From positions 372,001 through 436,000 of the forward strand of contig JADJPY010000003.1 in assembly GCA_016713005.1 (NCBI GenBank): 64,000 bases of DNA. The letters run 5' to 3'. Shown here one piece after another: positions 7,900-16,130 of the stretch (position 1 is the stretch's first letter; each line of letters starts with the position of its first letter). Both the position numbers and the translations under genes were made by a program. This DNA comes from Ramlibacter sp. Lineage in GTDB: Bacteria; Pseudomonadota; Gammaproteobacteria; Burkholderiales; Burkholderiaceae_C. The notes under the pieces were generated by a model. That model had not been told where the DNA came from, ran no database searches, and saw nothing but the letters and a program-made list of their open reading frames with translations.

Positions 7900-9115
7900 C
7901 AGGAAGACGGTGGCGTTCTGGCTGGTGCTGCTGGCGGCGGCCGGCACGTTTGCGCTGACCATGGGCACGCGCCAGACCATGGGGCTGTTCCTCAGCCCGC
8001 TGAACACCGCCACCGGGCTGGGGCTGGGCAGCATCAGTCTGGCATTCGCCTTTGGCCAGCTTTGGTGGGGGCTGACCCAGCCTTTTGCCGGGGCCATGGC
8101 CGACAAGGTGGGCGCAGGCCGGGTGCTGTTTGCAGGCGCCTTGCTGGTGGCGCTGGGCACCTTCATCACGCCCTACATGACGACCACCTGGGGCCTGATC
8201 CTGGCCATTGGCGTGCTCTCGGCCGGTGGCGCCGGCATGGCCGGGCCGGCGGTGCTGATGGCCGCAACCACGCGGCTGATCGCGCCCGAAAGGCGCGGGC
8301 TGGCCACCGGTATCGTCAACGCCGGTGGCTCGTTCGGCCAGTTCATCATGGCACCGATTGCCGCGGCGCTGATGGTGGGTATCGGCTGGGCCAGTGCGAT
8401 GCAGGTCATGGGTTTGATCGTGTTGCTGGCACTGCCGGCGGCGTTCCTGCTCAAGGGCAATTCGCTGCAGGCGGCGCTCGCCGGGCAAAAGGTCAAGGGC
8501 ACGCGTGAGGCCATCCGCGAAGCCTTGCGCAACCGCAGCTATGTATTGCTGGGCATGGGTTTTTTCGTGTGCGGCTTTCATGTGGCTTTCCTGGCCACCC
8601 ACCTGCCGGGGGTGATTGCCTCATGCGGCCTGCCCACGCAATGGGCGGGCTGGTCGCTGGCCATGATCGGCCTGTTCAACATCGTGGGCAGCGTCACCAT
8701 GGGCTGGGCCGTGGGACGCTGGCGCATGAAGTCGCTGCTGTCACTGGTGTACGCCACGCGTGCCCTGGCGGTGCTGGTGTTCCTGCTGGCGCCCAAGACC
8801 GGCCCGGTGATGCTGGTGTTCGCCGCTGTCATGGGGCTCACGTTCCTGTCCACCGTGCCTCCCACGGCCGGGCTGGTGGCCAAGTTTTTCGGACCGGCCA
8901 ACATGGCCACGCTGTTTGGCATCGTCATGCTGACGCACCAGGTTGGCGGCTTCCTGGGCGCGTGGCTGGGCGGCAAGGTGTTTGAGGCCACGGGCGCATA
9001 CGACTGGGTCTGGTACATCGATATCGTGCTGGCTGTGGGCGCGGCGCTGATCCATCTGCCCATCCGCGAAGCCCGGTTGCCTGACCGTGCCCCCAGCGGC
9101 GCAGCCGCTGCGTGA
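7889..9115 (+). CDS. Major facilitator superfamily transporter
   Basis: The protein has 408 residues with about 12 hydrophobic segments. The first is VAFWLVLLAAAGTFALTMGT. An MFS loop 2-3 region, MADKVGAGRVLFAGALLVALG, is present, along with a glycine-rich half-repeat TGIVNAGGSFGQFIMAPIAA. GGAGAAATCA precedes ATG 7889, which lies inside the end of marR, so the two are co-translated. The sequence resembles the monocarboxylate/oxalate-formate-like branch of MFS, but the substrate cannot be named. MarR control makes a toxic or aromatic acid plausible. Confidence 0.87.
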   Translation: MTTDRKTVAFWLVLLAAAGTFALTMGTRQTMGLFLSPLNTATGLGLGSISLAFAFGQLWWGLTQPFAGAMADKVGAGRVLFAGALLVALGTFITPYMTTTWGLILAIGVLSAGGAGMAGPAVLMAATTRLIAPERRGLATGIVNAGGSFGQFIMAPIAAALMVGIGWASAMQVMGLIVLLALPAAFLLKGNSLQAALAGQKVKGTREAIREALRNRSYVLLGMGFFVCGFHVAFLATHLPGVIASCGLPTQWAGWSLAMIGLFNIVGSVTMGWAVGRWRMKSLLSLVYATRALAVLVFLLAPKTGPVMLVFAAVMGLTFLSTVPPTAGLVAKFFGPANMATLFGIVMLTHQVGGFLGAWLGGKVFEATGAYDWVWYIDIVLAVGAALIHLPIREARLPDRAPSGAAAA

Positions 9116-10512
9116 CCACCACCACGCTGGATCCGCGCACGCGGCAGTTGCTGGAAGGGCCCATCGCGCCCACGCTGTTGCGCCTGGGCGCACCCAATGT
9201 GCTGCTGATGCTGGCGCAGGCAGCGGCAGGCCTGATCGAGACCTGGTTTGTCGGAAAACTGGGCACCGACGCCCTGGCCGGCATGGCGCTGGTGTTTCCT
9301 GCCGTAATGCTGATGCAGATGATGTCGGCCGGCGCCATGGGTGGTGGCATCGCGTCAGCCATCGCACGTGCGCTGGGCGCGCGCCGCCGCGACGACGCCA
9401 ATGCGCTGGTGTTCCATGCCCTGGTGATCGCAGTGCTGTTTGGACTGGTGTTCACTGCGGTCCTGCTGGTGTTCGGCCGGGCGCTGTATGCGCGCATGGG
9501 TGGTTCCGGTGCGTCGCTGGACGCGGCGCTGGTGTATTCCGGCTGGGTCTTTGCCGGCGCGGTGGTCATATGGGTTTTCAATGCGCTGTCGGCTGTGATC
9601 CGCGGCACGGGCAACATGGCCGTGCCGGCCGGGGTGGCCACGGTGGGTCTGGTGTTGCTGGTGCCGTTGTCGCCATCGCTGATCTTTGGCTGGGGGCCAA
9701 TCCCTTCCATGGGCATTGCCGGTGGCGCGGTTGCGCTGCTGGTTTACTACACGTTGGGCACTTTGGTGCTGGTGGCCTACCTGCGCTCGCCGCGCAGCCT
9801 GATGCGCCTGTCATTGGCCCACACCCGCTTGCGCTGGCCGCTGTTCCAGGACATCCTGCGAGTCGGGCTGGTGGCGGCAGTGTCCACCGTTGCCACCAAC
9901 CTGTGCATTGGCATCGCCACTGCGTTTGCCGGGGCCTTCGGTCCCGCAGCGATTGCGGGTTACGGCACGGCTTCGCGCCTGGAATACCTGCTGGTGCCGC
10001 TGGTGTTTGGCATCGGTGGCCCGTTGCTGGCGATGGTGGGAACCTGTATCGGCGCAGGGCAGCGCGAGCGGGCCTTGCGAGCCACCTGGGTGGGAGCCGC
10101 GATGGCGTTCGCACTGGCGGAGGCGATCGGCCTGGCTGCGGCACTGTTCCCACGGCCCTGGTTGGGGCTGTTTGACAGCGACCCGGCCATGATCGAAGCT
10201 GGCGCCCGCTATCTGCAAGTGGTGGGGCCGTTCTACGGTTTCTTTGGGCTGGGACTGGTGCTGTACTTTGCGTCGCAGGGCGCGGGCAAGTTGCTGTGGC
10301 CCGTGGTCGGCAACGGCGCGCGGCTGGCTGTTGCGGCAGCCGGGGGCTGGCTGGCCCTGCGCTGGGGAGGTGACCTCACCATCGTCTTTGCGGCGCAGGC
10401 CGCGGCCATGGTGGTGTATGGCGCAGTCAACGCATGGTCCGTCGCAGGTGGCGCATGGTTTGGCCGGCCTGGCTGGCCGCGCACACCGGCCACGCTTGCG
10501 GCGCGGCGCTGA
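9112..10512 (+). CDS. MATE-family efflux transporter
   Basis: The 466-residue integral membrane protein has about 12 predicted helices in two homologous halves. It has the MATE-type N-terminus (LLEGPIAPTLLRLGAPNVLL), the conserved segment ETWFVGKLGTDALAGMALVFP, and AMGGGIASAIARALGA. MATE proteins export cationic drugs or metabolites against H+ or Na+. The GTG start overlaps the MFS stop (GTGA), so marR, MFS and MATE form one coupled unit. Two different exporter classes under one MarR regulator suggest a detoxification cassette. Confidence 0.9.
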   Translation: MTTTTLDPRTRQLLEGPIAPTLLRLGAPNVLLMLAQAAAGLIETWFVGKLGTDALAGMALVFPAVMLMQMMSAGAMGGGIASAIARALGARRRDDANALVFHALVIAVLFGLVFTAVLLVFGRALYARMGGSGASLDAALVYSGWVFAGAVVIWVFNALSAVIRGTGNMAVPAGVATVGLVLLVPLSPSLIFGWGPIPSMGIAGGAVALLVYYTLGTLVLVAYLRSPRSLMRLSLAHTRLRWPLFQDILRVGLVAAVSTVATNLCIGIATAFAGAFGPAAIAGYGTASRLEYLLVPLVFGIGGPLLAMVGTCIGAGQRERALRATWVGAAMAFALAEAIGLAAALFPRPWLGLFDSDPAMIEAGARYLQVVGPFYGFFGLGLVLYFASQGAGKLLWPVVGNGARLAVAAAGGWLALRWGGDLTIVFAAQAAAMVVYGAVNAWSVAGGAWFGRPGWPRTPATLAARR

Positions 10513-10637
10513 TCCGGGGGGCCGCCCGCAGCCCACTGTGCGCAATACCCGTTTTCACCCAAGGGTGTCGGTGTTGCTGTTTGACAGTCTGCGGGCCGCG
10601 CGGCAACCTGCGCCATGCAAGGGAGATTTTTCAGGCC

Positions 10638-11387
10638 ATGCCGACGCCGCACCTGAGGATCGATTCCAGCCCGGATCTCTGGCTGGGAACCACGCCGATA
10701 CTTGATCTCGGCGATGACCGCCTGCGCCTGCGCGCCCGTACCCTCACCCAGTTGCGCGCTTCACCCCCCGAACAGGCGATGGCCATTTATGGCTACGTGA
10801 AGGCACTGCGCTTTTTCGTGCCCACCCACCTGACAGCAGCCACGGCCCGTGAGGTGCTGGACGACAGGGGCGGCAGCTGGTACGGCAAGTCCACGCTGTT
10901 GATTTCGCTGCTGCGCCTGTGCCACATCCCTGCGCGGCTGCGCATGGTGCGGCTGGGGCCGCAACACTGGCGGGGCCTGGTGATGACCACGAAGCCGGTC
11001 AACCACCCCATGGTCGAGATCTGGCTGGGCGAACGCTGGCAGCGCACCGATACCCATGTCTACGACTTGCGGTACATGGCCGCTGCCCGCGCCCAGTTGC
11101 ACAGGAAGGGCTGGCAGGTGGGCTATGGCGTACACCGCAACGGTGACACGATCTGGAACGGGCGCGAGGACGCGTTCGCCACGTTTGTGCTGGACGAGCC
11201 CGACGGCGGCCCCAGGGCCGACCTGGGCGTCTACAACGATCCGATGGAGTTCATGCGCTGGCTTGGGGATCAGGCGCCGGTCGCCGGCGTGCGGCGTGCC
11301 ATGCATTGGGGACTGGTTGCCGCCCGGATCAACCACTCGGTTCAGGCGTTGCGCAAGACCAGGGCCAGCCAGGCCGCTCTGGCCTGA
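10638..11387 (+). CDS. Transglutaminase-like domain protein lacking the catalytic Cys
   Basis: The 249-residue protein carries a transglutaminase-like core. The segment KSTLLISLLRLCHIPARLRMV matches the LLRxxGIPAR helix, NHPMVEIWLGERWQRTDTHVYD holds the His and Asp of the triad, and a C-terminal helical part follows. In active homologues a Cys sits four residues before the Ala/Ser of (K)ATLL; here that position is Trp (SWYGKSTLL). It is probably not a working peptidase or transglutaminase unless Cys in LCH substitutes. GGGAGA lies upstream of ATG 10638. There is no signal peptide. The 125-base gap upstream of the gene shows nothing clear. Confidence 0.72.
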   Translation: MPTPHLRIDSSPDLWLGTTPILDLGDDRLRLRARTLTQLRASPPEQAMAIYGYVKALRFFVPTHLTAATAREVLDDRGGSWYGKSTLLISLLRLCHIPARLRMVRLGPQHWRGLVMTTKPVNHPMVEIWLGERWQRTDTHVYDLRYMAAARAQLHRKGWQVGYGVHRNGDTIWNGREDAFATFVLDEPDGGPRADLGVYNDPMEFMRWLGDQAPVAGVRRAMHWGLVAARINHSVQALRKTRASQAALA

Positions 11388-11415
11388 AGGGTCGTCGGCT
11401 GCCGGGTGCCGCTGG

Positions 11416-11958
11416 TCAGGGCGAAGGTCGTTTCGCTGGCCGCTCAATCACGCCGTCGCGCACCAGCCGGGCCACCGGGTCATCGGCCTGCGGCACGGGC
11501 CTCTGGGGTGGCTCCGTCCAGGGCTTGATGGCGGCGGCTGCCGCGTTGGTGTCGGGCAAGGCCGGAGCGGCAACCGGCGGCACGTTCACCACGCCACTGC
11601 GGGGCGATGACAGCGCCTTGAGTGCGACAAAGCCCAGCGTCAGCAGGATCACGCTGAGTGTGAACCACAACAGGTACCACGGCTTGCCACCCAGGTCGAG
11701 CGGCACGGCCGGCGGCTGGCGGCCACCCGCGCCTGAAGCGGCGATGTCGCGGTCGTAGGCGGCGCGTTGCTGCGGATCGGACAGGACTTCGTAGGCCCTG
11801 TTCAATTGCGCCATCAGGGCGGCAGCATCGCCGCGTCCCCGGTACTTGTCGGGGTGGTATTTCTGTGCCCGGCGCCGGTACGCCATGCGGATGTCGCCGG
11901 ACGTGGCCTGCTGCGCCACACCCAGCAGCGCGTAGAACGTGTCGGCGGGACTGGACAT
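11416..11958 (-). CDS. Membrane-anchored J-domain (DnaJ-like) protein
   Basis: Residues 5-68 form a J domain (FYALLGVAQQATSGDIRMAY, then YHPDKYRGRGD with the essential HPD tripeptide, then AYEVLSDPQQRAAYD) that stimulates DnaK ATPase. A single membrane segment follows at about 92-112 (WYLLWFTLSVILLTLGFVAL), and the tail is Pro/Ala-rich. There is no Gly/Phe region or zinc finger, so it is a class III J protein that may recruit Hsp70 to the membrane. It is convergent with the transglutaminase-like gene. Confidence 0.88.
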   Translation of the reverse strand: MSSPADTFYALLGVAQQATSGDIRMAYRRRAQKYHPDKYRGRGDAAALMAQLNRAYEVLSDPQQRAAYDRDIAASGAGGRQPPAVPLDLGGKPWYLLWFTLSVILLTLGFVALKALSSPRSGVVNVPPVAAPALPDTNAAAAAIKPWTEPPQRPVPQADDPVARLVRDGVIERPAKRPSP

Positions 11959-12063
11959 GCGCCGAAGTGTAGCGCGGGGCGCGCGAGCGTGACAGGCTGT
12001 CGCCGAGGCGGCATGGGCATGCCGTGCTGCATTTCATACTCGCCCGTTTTGGAGGAAAGACCC

Positions 12064-12831
12064 ATGAACCTGCGCGAAAAAGTGGCCATCGTGACCGGTG
12101 GCGCCAGTGGCATTGGCGAGGGCCTGGCCCGACGGCTGGCGCAGGAAGGAGCGCGCGGCATTGTGGTGGCCGACGTCCAGATCGAACGCGCGCAGGCCGT
12201 CGCTGCCGAAGTGGGTGGACTGGCCGTGCGTTGTGACGTGAGCCAGGAGGCCGACATCCAGTCGCTGGTGGCCGCCACGGTCGCGCGATATGGCCAGGTG
12301 GACGCGTACTTTTCCAACGCCGGCATCCTGGGTCGCCCTGGAGGCATTGAACTGGAGGACGCGTTGTGGGACAAGATGTGGCAGATCCACGGCATGGCGC
12401 ATGTGTGGGCCGCGCGTGCCGTGGTGCCGCAGATGGTGGCTCGCGGCGAGGGCTGTTTTGTGGTCACTGCGTCGGCGGCCGGCCTGCTGAACATCGTGGA
12501 GTCGGCGCCCTATGGCGTGACCAAGCACGCGGCGCTGGCTTTTGCCGAATGGCTGCGCATTGCCTATGGCCGCAAGGGCCTGCGCGTGGCCTGCCTGTGC
12601 CCGCAGTCGGTGCAGACCGACATGGTCAAGGGCGATGGTGGCTCCGCCCGCTACGACGGCATCCTCACGCCGGCGCAGGTTGCAGAAGCTGTCATGCAGA
12701 CGATCAGTGAAGAGAAGTTCCTGGTGCTGCCGCACCCCGAGGTGTTGAACTACTTCCGTGGCAAGGCCCAGGACTATGACCGCTGGATCGGCGGCATGCA
12801 AAAGCTTTACGCGGTGCACGCCGCGGGCTGA
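12064..12831 (+). CDS. Short-chain dehydrogenase/reductase
   Basis: A classical SDR of 255 residues. The nucleotide motif is TGGASGIGEG (about 12-21), FSNAGILG replaces the usual NNAG, and the catalytic Ser-Tyr-Lys lies in TASAAGLLNIVESAPYGVTK. ASASA near ASP/VADV suggests either NAD(H) or NADP(H). GGAGGAAAGACCC sits upstream of ATG 12064. It stands alone between the J-domain gene and the sugar-acid operon, convergent with the latter. The substrate is unknown. Confidence 0.88.
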   Translation: MNLREKVAIVTGGASGIGEGLARRLAQEGARGIVVADVQIERAQAVAAEVGGLAVRCDVSQEADIQSLVAATVARYGQVDAYFSNAGILGRPGGIELEDALWDKMWQIHGMAHVWAARAVVPQMVARGEGCFVVTASAAGLLNIVESAPYGVTKHAALAFAEWLRIAYGRKGLRVACLCPQSVQTDMVKGDGGSARYDGILTPAQVAEAVMQTISEEKFLVLPHPEVLNYFRGKAQDYDRWIGGMQKLYAVHAAG

Positions 12832-12840
12832 TACGCCGGG

Positions 12841-13665
12841 CTAGACCGGCACTGTGTAATTCAGTGTCATGCGCCCGCCATCGACGACGACAATTTCCCC
12901 GGTCACATAGCTGGCCGCATCACTGGCCAGCCATGCCACCACGTCGGCAATTTCACTAGGCTGGCCCAGGCGTTTCATGGGCGTGCGGCTCAGGATGCGC
13001 TGCCTCGCGTCTCCGCTGGTCAGTACCGCCTGGGCGGCCAGCTCGGTGGCGATGGTGCCCGGCGCCACTGCGTTCACGCGAATGCCGTGGTCGGCCAGCG
13101 CCAGGGACATCACCCGGGTGAGCTGGTTGATGCCACCCTTGCTGACGTTGTAGCTGGCTATCGTGGGGATCGCCAGTGTGCCGTTGACCGAGCTCATGTT
13201 GATGATGGCCCCACGGGAGGTGCTGTCTCCATCCCCCGGGTGGGCAGGCTGGCGGGCCATTGCGCGGGCCACGGCCTGCCCCACCAGAAAAGCGCCCTTG
13301 AGGTTGACGCGCAGGACGGCGTCAAAGTCGGCTTCTGTCACTTCGAGGAAATCAGCGGCCTTGAAGATGCCTGCGTTATTGACCAGGATGTCGATCCGGC
13401 CGTGCATGGCCATGACGGAGGCGACTAGAGCGTCTACCTGCGTCTTGTCGCCCACATCGCAATGCACGAACAGCGCGCCCAGCTCTGCGGCCAGTGCCTG
13501 GCCGGGGCCTTCGGCCATGTCGGCGATGACGACTTGTGCGCCTTCGCGCGCAAAGCGCCGCGCGCAGGCTTCGCCAATGCCCTGCGCGCCGCCGGTGACG
13601 ATGGCCACCCGGCCGCGCAGGCCAAACGAGACTGTTGCGCTTTTTTCAGAGGAAAAGTGGCTCAT
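12841..13665 (-). CDS. SDR-family sugar (aldose-type) dehydrogenase of the hexonate operon
   Basis: The 274-residue protein has the cofactor motif TGGAQGIGEACA, an Asp after strand 2 (VVIADMAEG) that favours NAD, NNAGIF, and the active-site set INMSSVNG / SYNVSKGG. It ends with the usual GEIVVVDGGRMT loop. It is the last gene of a five-gene operon; its ATG overlaps the KDPGal-aldolase stop (ATGA). In such operons the SDR often oxidises the free sugar (galactose, arabinose or fucose) to the lactone at the top of the pathway. That role is inference from context. Confidence 0.85.
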   Translation of the reverse strand: MSHFSSEKSATVSFGLRGRVAIVTGGAQGIGEACARRFAREGAQVVIADMAEGPGQALAAELGALFVHCDVGDKTQVDALVASVMAMHGRIDILVNNAGIFKAADFLEVTEADFDAVLRVNLKGAFLVGQAVARAMARQPAHPGDGDSTSRGAIINMSSVNGTLAIPTIASYNVSKGGINQLTRVMSLALADHGIRVNAVAPGTIATELAAQAVLTSGDARQRILSRTPMKRLGQPSEIADVVAWLASDAASYVTGEIVVVDGGRMTLNYTVPV

Positions 13666-14303
13666 GCCCGCATGGTATCAGCGTGACACGCTATGAAATT
13701 CATAGCAGACTCGGACACTTGGGCGGCCGTCATGCCGGGCTTGTACAGCGCTGACCCGATGCCGAAACCGTCGGCGCCCGCGGCACGATACGCCGCCATG
13801 TTGGCAGGCGTGATGCCGCCCACGGGCAGCAGCAGCGCGCCGTCGGGCAACACCGCGCGCAACGCTTTCACTGCGGCCGGCGTGACCATCTCGGCCGGGA
13901 ACAGCTTGAGCCCGCTGGCGCCCGCCCCCAGCGCCGCGAACGCCTCGGTTGCGGTCATCACGCCGGGCAGGCACACCAGCCCCAGGCGCAACGCTTCGCG
14001 CACGACTTCGGGATCGAAATTGGGGGACACGATCAGTTGGCCGCCCGCGGCGTGCACATCGCGCACCTCGCCGCTGGTGAGCACGGTCCCGGCGCCGACC
14101 AGTGCCTGCGTGAACCGGCCCGACAACTCGGCAATGCTTTCCAGTGGCCGGGGCGAGTTCAACGGCACTTCGATCAACCTCCAGCCCGCCAGCGTCAGGG
14201 CCGTGCCAACAGACGGCGCCTCCACAGGCTGGATGCCGCGCAGGATCGCCACAAGCGGCAGGGAGTCCATCGCGGCGTTGAACTTGTCCTGCGGTGTGGT
14301 CAT
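13662..14303 (-). CDS. dgoA: 2-dehydro-3-deoxy-6-phosphogalactonate aldolase
   Basis: This enzyme cleaves KDPGal to pyruvate and glyceraldehyde 3-phosphate. The 213-residue class I aldolase keeps LVAILRGIQP, the catalytic Glu in RLIEVPLNSP, the phosphate loop, and the Schiff-base Lys in SGLKLFPAEM. It ends with a GVGS-type GIGSALYKPGMT. ATG 14303 overlaps the dgoK stop (ATGA). The final dozen codons run through a GCTAT-GAAATTC-ATAGC palindrome, giving an unusual ending (SAMNFIACHADTMRA). Confidence 0.93.
   Translation of the reverse strand: MTTPQDKFNAAMDSLPLVAILRGIQPVEAPSVGTALTLAGWRLIEVPLNSPRPLESIAELSGRFTQALVGAGTVLTSGEVRDVHAAGGQLIVSPNFDPEVVREALRLGLVCLPGVMTATEAFAALGAGASGLKLFPAEMVTPAAVKALRAVLPDGALLLPVGGITPANMAAYRAAGADGFGIGSALYKPGMTAAQVSESAMNFIACHADTMRA
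13690..13706. repeat. Palindrome core (GCTATGAAATTCATAGC) inside the dgoA 3' end
   Basis: GCTATGAA/TTCATAGC is a perfect 17-base inverted repeat, of the same GCTAT...ATAGC type as the core of the longer dispersed element. The upstream GGCTNNAGCCCC block of the element is not seen here. It lies about 30 bases before the dgoA stop and is translated. Confidence 0.6.
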
Positions 14304-15205
14304 GGTGTTCCCCGCTCCAGTGTTTGTGCGATGGCCCACAAGCCGCGCCATGTGGCTTCGGAACCGACGCGGCGGGTCGGGACACCCAAATGTGCCAGTG
14401 CACGTTCGTAGCGGACGGCAAGTGCCGGGGCGCCCATGACCACCACCATGCCACCGGCGGGTGCGCTGGCGCGCAGCTCCTCGCCGATCACCAGACCCGA
14501 CAGGTAGCTGGGCAGGGCTTGCGCGGCCATGCGATCCATCAGCGAAAGGGTACGCACGCTGAATGCGGTCGAAAGCAGGCTGCCGCCGGCCAATGCCTGG
14601 GTCACACCGCGGTCAAATGCTGCTTCGTCCAATGCGCCGTCTTCCGGGGGGAGGGTGCGCGACAGGATGGAATGCTGGCGCAACAGCGAGTAGAACTCGC
14701 CTGTCATGAAGGTGGAAAAGCCGTGAATCTGCTGGCCGCGCACGGTCACCCATTTGCTGTGTGTGCCGGGGAGCACCAGCGTCGCGTCCTGCAGGTCCAG
14801 CACCTGCAGCGCGCCGAAGACCTGCACTTCCTCGCCACGCATCACGTCGGGCACTCCGTCGTGCTCGCAGCTCAGGCCGGGCACGATGGCGACGCGGGCT
14901 CCGCCAGGTGCAGGCATCAACCACGCCAGCGCGCCGGCTACGTCGGCAAAGCCTGCCGGGCAGGCGCAGTACGGCGCCTCCAGCCAGCCCTGTCGACTGC
15001 CCACCATCCCGGACATGAGGCAAAAACTGCCATCAGCCCGCACCCAGTCTGCACATGCCGCTATAAAAACAGTAGCAAAATCGCCGCCCGGCACAATCAG
15101 GATGCCCTGTGCGGAGCTTCGTTCTTCGATAACCCGTCCCTGCGCGTCCATCCGGGCGATACGCAACGAGCTGGTGCCCCAGTCGACTGCAACCAGACCT
15201 CTCAC
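14300..15205 (-). CDS. dgoK: 2-dehydro-3-deoxygalactonokinase
   Basis: DgoK phosphorylates 2-keto-3-deoxygalactonate before aldol cleavage. The 301-residue protein has the ASKHA-type N-terminal VAVDWGTSSLRIARMD, then MSGMVGSRQGWLEAPY, the conserved ATLVLPGTHSKWV and FSTFMTGEFYSLLRQHSIL, all characteristic of DgoK. It is coupled by ATGA overlaps to kdgK (15202-15205) and dgoA. A GCTAT...TAGC palindrome core at 15060 encodes part of the segment FATVFIAACADW. Confidence 0.94.
   Translation of the reverse strand: MRGLVAVDWGTSSLRIARMDAQGRVIEERSSAQGILIVPGGDFATVFIAACADWVRADGSFCLMSGMVGSRQGWLEAPYCACPAGFADVAGALAWLMPAPGGARVAIVPGLSCEHDGVPDVMRGEEVQVFGALQVLDLQDATLVLPGTHSKWVTVRGQQIHGFSTFMTGEFYSLLRQHSILSRTLPPEDGALDEAAFDRGVTQALAGGSLLSTAFSVRTLSLMDRMAAQALPSYLSGLVIGEELRASAPAGGMVVVMGAPALAVRYERALAHLGVPTRRVGSEATWRGLWAIAQTLERGTP
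15060..15076 (+). repeat. Palindrome core inside dgoK
   Basis: GCTATAAAAACAGTAGC has arms GCTA/TAGC around an A-rich loop. The preceding 25 bases (CAGCCCGCACCCAGTCTGCA and on) loosely resemble the upstream half of the intergenic element copy at 2903, so this may be a decayed full copy that became coding. The similarity was judged by eye only. Confidence 0.45.
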
Positions 15206-16128
15206 AGCAGTGTCCTCACCACGCCGGGCCGGGGCAGTGGGGCGACGGCGCCGAATCCCTGGACTGCGATGGCCGCAGCTGCATTGGCATAGCGCGCCGC
15301 TTCGGAAAGCGTGTCGCCAGTGGCCAGGCGAGCGAGCAAGTTGCCACAGAAGCAGTCGCCTGCACCCGTGGCGTCCACCAGCGGTACGGCGTGGCCCGGG
15401 ATGTGCTCGCGCTGCCCGTTTGCGCTGATCAGGCAGCCCTCACTGCCGAGCTTGAGCACCACCTTGGGCGCACCGAGCCCGTGCGCCCAGTCCACCACGG
15501 CTTGCGGGTCGGCGTGACCACTCAGGTGCACGGCATCGTCCATGCTGGGCAGGAACCAGTCGCACAGCGCCGCCGCACGAGCGATGGCGGCACGCGCCTC
15601 GTCAAGCGGCCAGAGCTTGAGACGCAAATTGCTGTCCAGCGAGACCCTGCATTCCGCCGCACGCGCGGCCTGCATCGCGGCAAGCACCGTGTCGCAAGCC
15701 GTGGCCGAGATGGCCATCGAGATACCCGACACGTGCAGGATGCCCGCCTGCGCCACAACAGCGTGTGGCGCGCCGGTAAACCAGCCCGGTGTCATGCGGG
15801 CGGCCGCCGAGCCGCGGCGCTGGTAGCCGAATTCGTGACCTTCCGGACCGTGGGTGACGAAGTAGAGTCCGGTGGGGCCGTCGTCCGTTCGATCCACCGC
15901 GCACGAATCCACCCCTTCGGCTTGCCAGAGTGCCATCAGCCGGTCCCCGGACCAGTCATTGCCAACGCGGCTCAGGTAGGCGGTGCGTGCGCCCGCGCGG
16001 GCCGCAGCGACCACGGCATTGCTGGTGTCGCCACCAAAGCCCTGCAGGTACACCGGTTCGCCTGCGTGGGTCTGGTTGAACTCCACCATGCCCTCGCCCA
16101 GCGCCACGACGTCGTACCGCCGTGGCAT
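15202..16128 (-). CDS. kdgK: 2-dehydro-3-deoxygluconokinase (PfkB family)
   Basis: This sugar kinase phosphorylates 2-keto-3-deoxygluconate. At 308 residues it has the PfkB layout: VVALGEGMVEFNQT at the start, the first signature GFGGDTSNAVVAAARAG, FGYQRRGSAAARM for substrate contacts, and the C-terminal signature VDATGAGDCFCGN with the catalytic Asp. ATG 16128 follows the dehydratase stop after 2 bases. A KDG kinase next to a KDGal kinase suggests the operon handles two epimeric intermediates, or that one enzyme is redundant. Confidence 0.9.
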   Translation of the reverse strand: MPRRYDVVALGEGMVEFNQTHAGEPVYLQGFGGDTSNAVVAAARAGARTAYLSRVGNDWSGDRLMALWQAEGVDSCAVDRTDDGPTGLYFVTHGPEGHEFGYQRRGSAAARMTPGWFTGAPHAVVAQAGILHVSGISMAISATACDTVLAAMQAARAAECRVSLDSNLRLKLWPLDEARAAIARAAALCDWFLPSMDDAVHLSGHADPQAVVDWAHGLGAPKVVLKLGSEGCLISANGQREHIPGHAVPLVDATGAGDCFCGNLLARLATGDTLSEAARYANAAAAIAVQGFGAVAPLPRPGVVRTLL

Positions 16129-16130
16129 CG